DNA from: JAEUHQ01 sp964538915
GTDB taxonomy: Bacteria; Planctomycetota; UBA1135; UBA2386
Assembly: GCA_964538915.1 (NCBI GenBank)
Contig: CAZIFB010000016.1
Span: 1 to 64,000, forward strand
Direction: 5' to 3'
DNA length: 64,000 nt
Shown: positions 62,315-64,000 of the stretch, one piece after another
Layout: each line of letters opens with the position of its first letter
How positions within the stretch are numbered: the stretch's first letter is position 1
Position numbers and translations under genes: made by a program
The notes under the pieces: model-generated
What the model was told of the DNA's origin: nothing
The model's database searches: none
The model's input: the letters and a program-made list of their open reading frames with translations, nothing else

Positions 62315-64000
62315 ATGTCCTGCTCGCCGTTGCCGCAGTTCGCGTCCGCTCTCGCGACGGTTCTCGTCGCCGTCGCTGCGCCCTGCCAGTGCGCACTGCA
62401 GTGGCAATCCGGCGATCCCGTGCCGATGCCGCGCGGCCAGGTCGTAGCGACGGTGCTGTGGGACCCCGACGGTGTCGGGCCACAGCCGAGCGTGCTCGTC
62501 GCCGTGGGACACTTCACCGTGGCGAACGCCGCCACCTCGGTTGCGATGTACGACGGCGCGCAGTGGGTCTCGCTCGGGGCACCGGCAGCGACCGCGTACC
62601 TCACCGCGGCGGTGGTGCACAACGGCGAGCTCGTGGTCGCGGGCTTCGGCACCGTGCATCGGTACGTGGCCGGTGCATGGCAGCAGATCGCGACGGTCGC
62701 CGCGCCGGGTTCCGGCCCGATGGTCGAGGCGATGTTGTCGTGGAACGGCCAGCTCGTGATCGGCGGGCGCTTCGACACCGTTCTCGGCTTCACGGCGAAC
62801 AACATCGCGAGCTGGAACGGTACGACGTGGTCGCCGCTCGGCGCCGGTGTCGGAGGAGTGGTGCACGCGCTCGCGAACTACACGGTCGGCGTCACCAGTG
62901 CCCTGTGGGTCGGCGGCAGCTTCGGCACGGCGGGTGGCGTCACGACGAACAACCTCGCCGCGTGGACGGGGAGCAGCTGGATCGCCACGCCCGGATGCAA
63001 CGGCCCCGTGCACACTCTCGCGGTACGGCTGACTGCCGCGGTGACGACGTCGTACCTCTTCGTGGGCGGCGACTTCTCGACCGGCGGCGGGATCGCGGCG
63101 GACCGCGTCGTGCGCTTCAACGCGGCGTCGAACGCATGGGTCGCCCTCGGCACGCTCCCGGTCGCGGGCAGCCCGTGCAGCCGCCTCTTCGTCCGGAACT
63201 CGGTGTCGTCGTACGACCTAGTCGCGGCGCAGGACGCGACGGCGTCCCTGTGGAACGGGACGGCGTGGAACACGCTCGGGCCGAGCCTGAACACCGTGCA
63301 GGGCATCGCCCAGGGCACGTCGCTCACGCCGGAGATCGCCGCGATCACGTACTTCGGCGGCCGCTTCACCGTCGGCCTTCGCGATTCGTATGCCCTGCTC
63401 GGCGGGGTCTACTCGTACGATGGCGTCACCTGGCAGACGGTCGACGGTCTCGGCATCGACGGCGCCGTGAAGGCCGTGGTCGCGGCTCCGACGGATGTCG
63501 TGATCGGCGGACCGTTCCGGGCCATCTCCGGCGTCGTGATGAACGGCGTCGCGCGCGGCGGTCCGGGTGCGTGGCAGCCGCTCGGCGGCGGCCTGACCGG
63601 CGGCAGCGGCGAAGTGAACGCGCTGCTGCGACTGCCGAACGGCGACATCGTGGCCGCCGGATCGTTCTCGGTGGCGACCGGCGGCGCTGCGAACCGCATC
63701 GCGCGCTGGGACGGGACCGCGTGGCAGCCGCTCGGCACCGGCATCGACGGGACCGTGCGCGCACTCGCGCAGATGCCGAACGGCGACATCGTGGCGGGGG
63801 GCTCCTTCACCACGGCGGGCGGGGTCATCGCCCGAAGCGTGGCGCGGTGGAACGGGGTGTCCTGGGCGGCGCTCGACAACGGAACACCGGGCGGTGTGTA
63901 CGCAGTGTGCGCGCTGGGCAACGGCGATCTGGTGATCGGGGGGGACTTCACCCAGATCGGTTCGGCTGCGATGCCGGCGGCTCGCGTCGCGAAGTGGTCC
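62315..64000 (+). CDS. Tandem secreted propeller paralog 4, 3'-truncated by the window edge
   Basis: The frame from ATG 62315 is open for 562 codons to the last base, so the C-terminus is missing. A Shine-Dalgarno-like GGAG lies 8 nt before the ATG, 35 nt after the previous stop. The signal peptide (about 1-24) ends in VAAPCQ, and the mature start QCALQWQSGDPVPMPRG plus DPDGVGPQPSVLVAVGHFTV matches the other three genes, most closely paralog 3. Repeats NGDIVAAGSFSVATGGAANRIARWDGTAWQPLG and NGDIVAGGSFTTAGG are visible near the end. Because it continues beyond the window, the array may hold more members. Confidence 0.75.
   Translation, partial: MSCSPLPQFASALATVLVAVAAPCQCALQWQSGDPVPMPRGQVVATVLWDPDGVGPQPSVLVAVGHFTVANAATSVAMYDGAQWVSLGAPAATAYLTAAVVHNGELVVAGFGTVHRYVAGAWQQIATVAAPGSGPMVEAMLSWNGQLVIGGRFDTVLGFTANNIASWNGTTWSPLGAGVGGVVHALANYTVGVTSALWVGGSFGTAGGVTTNNLAAWTGSSWIATPGCNGPVHTLAVRLTAAVTTSYLFVGGDFSTGGGIAADRVVRFNAASNAWVALGTLPVAGSPCSRLFVRNSVSSYDLVAAQDATASLWNGTAWNTLGPSLNTVQGIAQGTSLTPEIAAITYFGGRFTVGLRDSYALLGGVYSYDGVTWQTVDGLGIDGAVKAVVAAPTDVVIGGPFRAISGVVMNGVARGGPGAWQPLGGGLTGGSGEVNALLRLPNGDIVAAGSFSVATGGAANRIARWDGTAWQPLGTGIDGTVRALAQMPNGDIVAGGSFTTAGGVIARSVARWNGVSWAALDNGTPGGVYAVCALGNGDLVIGGDFTQIGSAAMPAARVAKWS

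Noticed and set aside
54441..64000. Repeats in the propeller genes as a CRISPR or DNA-level repeat array
   Set aside because: The periodicity is at the protein level (~43 residues) within coding frames; there are no short identical repeats with unique spacers.

Overview
This 64 kb window is a GC-rich, densely packed bacterial chromosome segment with about 50 protein genes on both strands. I see no rRNA, tRNA, CRISPR array, insertion sequence or phage module. Many large secreted proteins and lipoproteins of unknown role, a Ser/Thr kinase with an FGE-like tail, an ECF sigma factor fused to a surface domain, FG-GAP/VCBS and propeller proteins, and a shared C-terminal beta module all suggest a planctomycete. 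That assignment is inference from gene content and style; no rRNA marker is present.

Layout. 1-11.2 kb: a 5'-truncated class I/II aminotransferase, a secreted repeat protein, the kinase/FGE fusion, then on the minus strand a membrane propeller protein, an Lhr-like helicase and a small membrane protein. 11.4-20.9 kb: a secreted M1 aminopeptidase, an RlmI-type rRNA methyltransferase, thiS, the membrane ECF sigma fusion, a kelch-type lipoprotein (minus), thiG, a CPBP protease and a gamma carbonic anhydrase-like protein. 21.1-29.4 kb: a 14-repeat FG-GAP lipoprotein, a sugar nucleotidyltransferase, a small atypical island with two orphan genes behind a poly-G promoter, an amidohydrolase, larE and an M28 peptidase. 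29.5-36.8 kb (minus): two lipoproteins, then a four-gene surface-polysaccharide operon (nucleotidyltransferase, epimerase, CapD-like dehydratase, glycosyltransferase-methyltransferase fusion). Its first three genes overlap by GTGA.

37-49.6 kb is the translation and housekeeping part: a duplicated aspartyl-protease lipoprotein, ffh, rpsP, a proline-rich orphan, an epimerase, a radical SAM/SPASM protein, a maf-type pyrophosphatase, rpmE, prfA, a membrane protein, prmC, a PilZ protein and ssb. 49.9-64 kb returns to secreted proteins: a PQQ-type sugar dehydrogenase, glnS (minus), a beta-helix protein and a tandem array of four large secreted propeller paralogs, the last running off the window.

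The strongest unusual signals are: (1) a C-terminal beta module shared by otherwise unrelated secreted proteins; (2) an ECF sigma factor joined to a transmembrane segment and extracytoplasmic repeats; (3) -10-like hexamers 4-11 nt before about ten start codons, implying leaderless transcripts; (4) a 15-G tract lying between a perfect -35 box and the start of an orphan operon; (5) the four tandem secreted paralogs.
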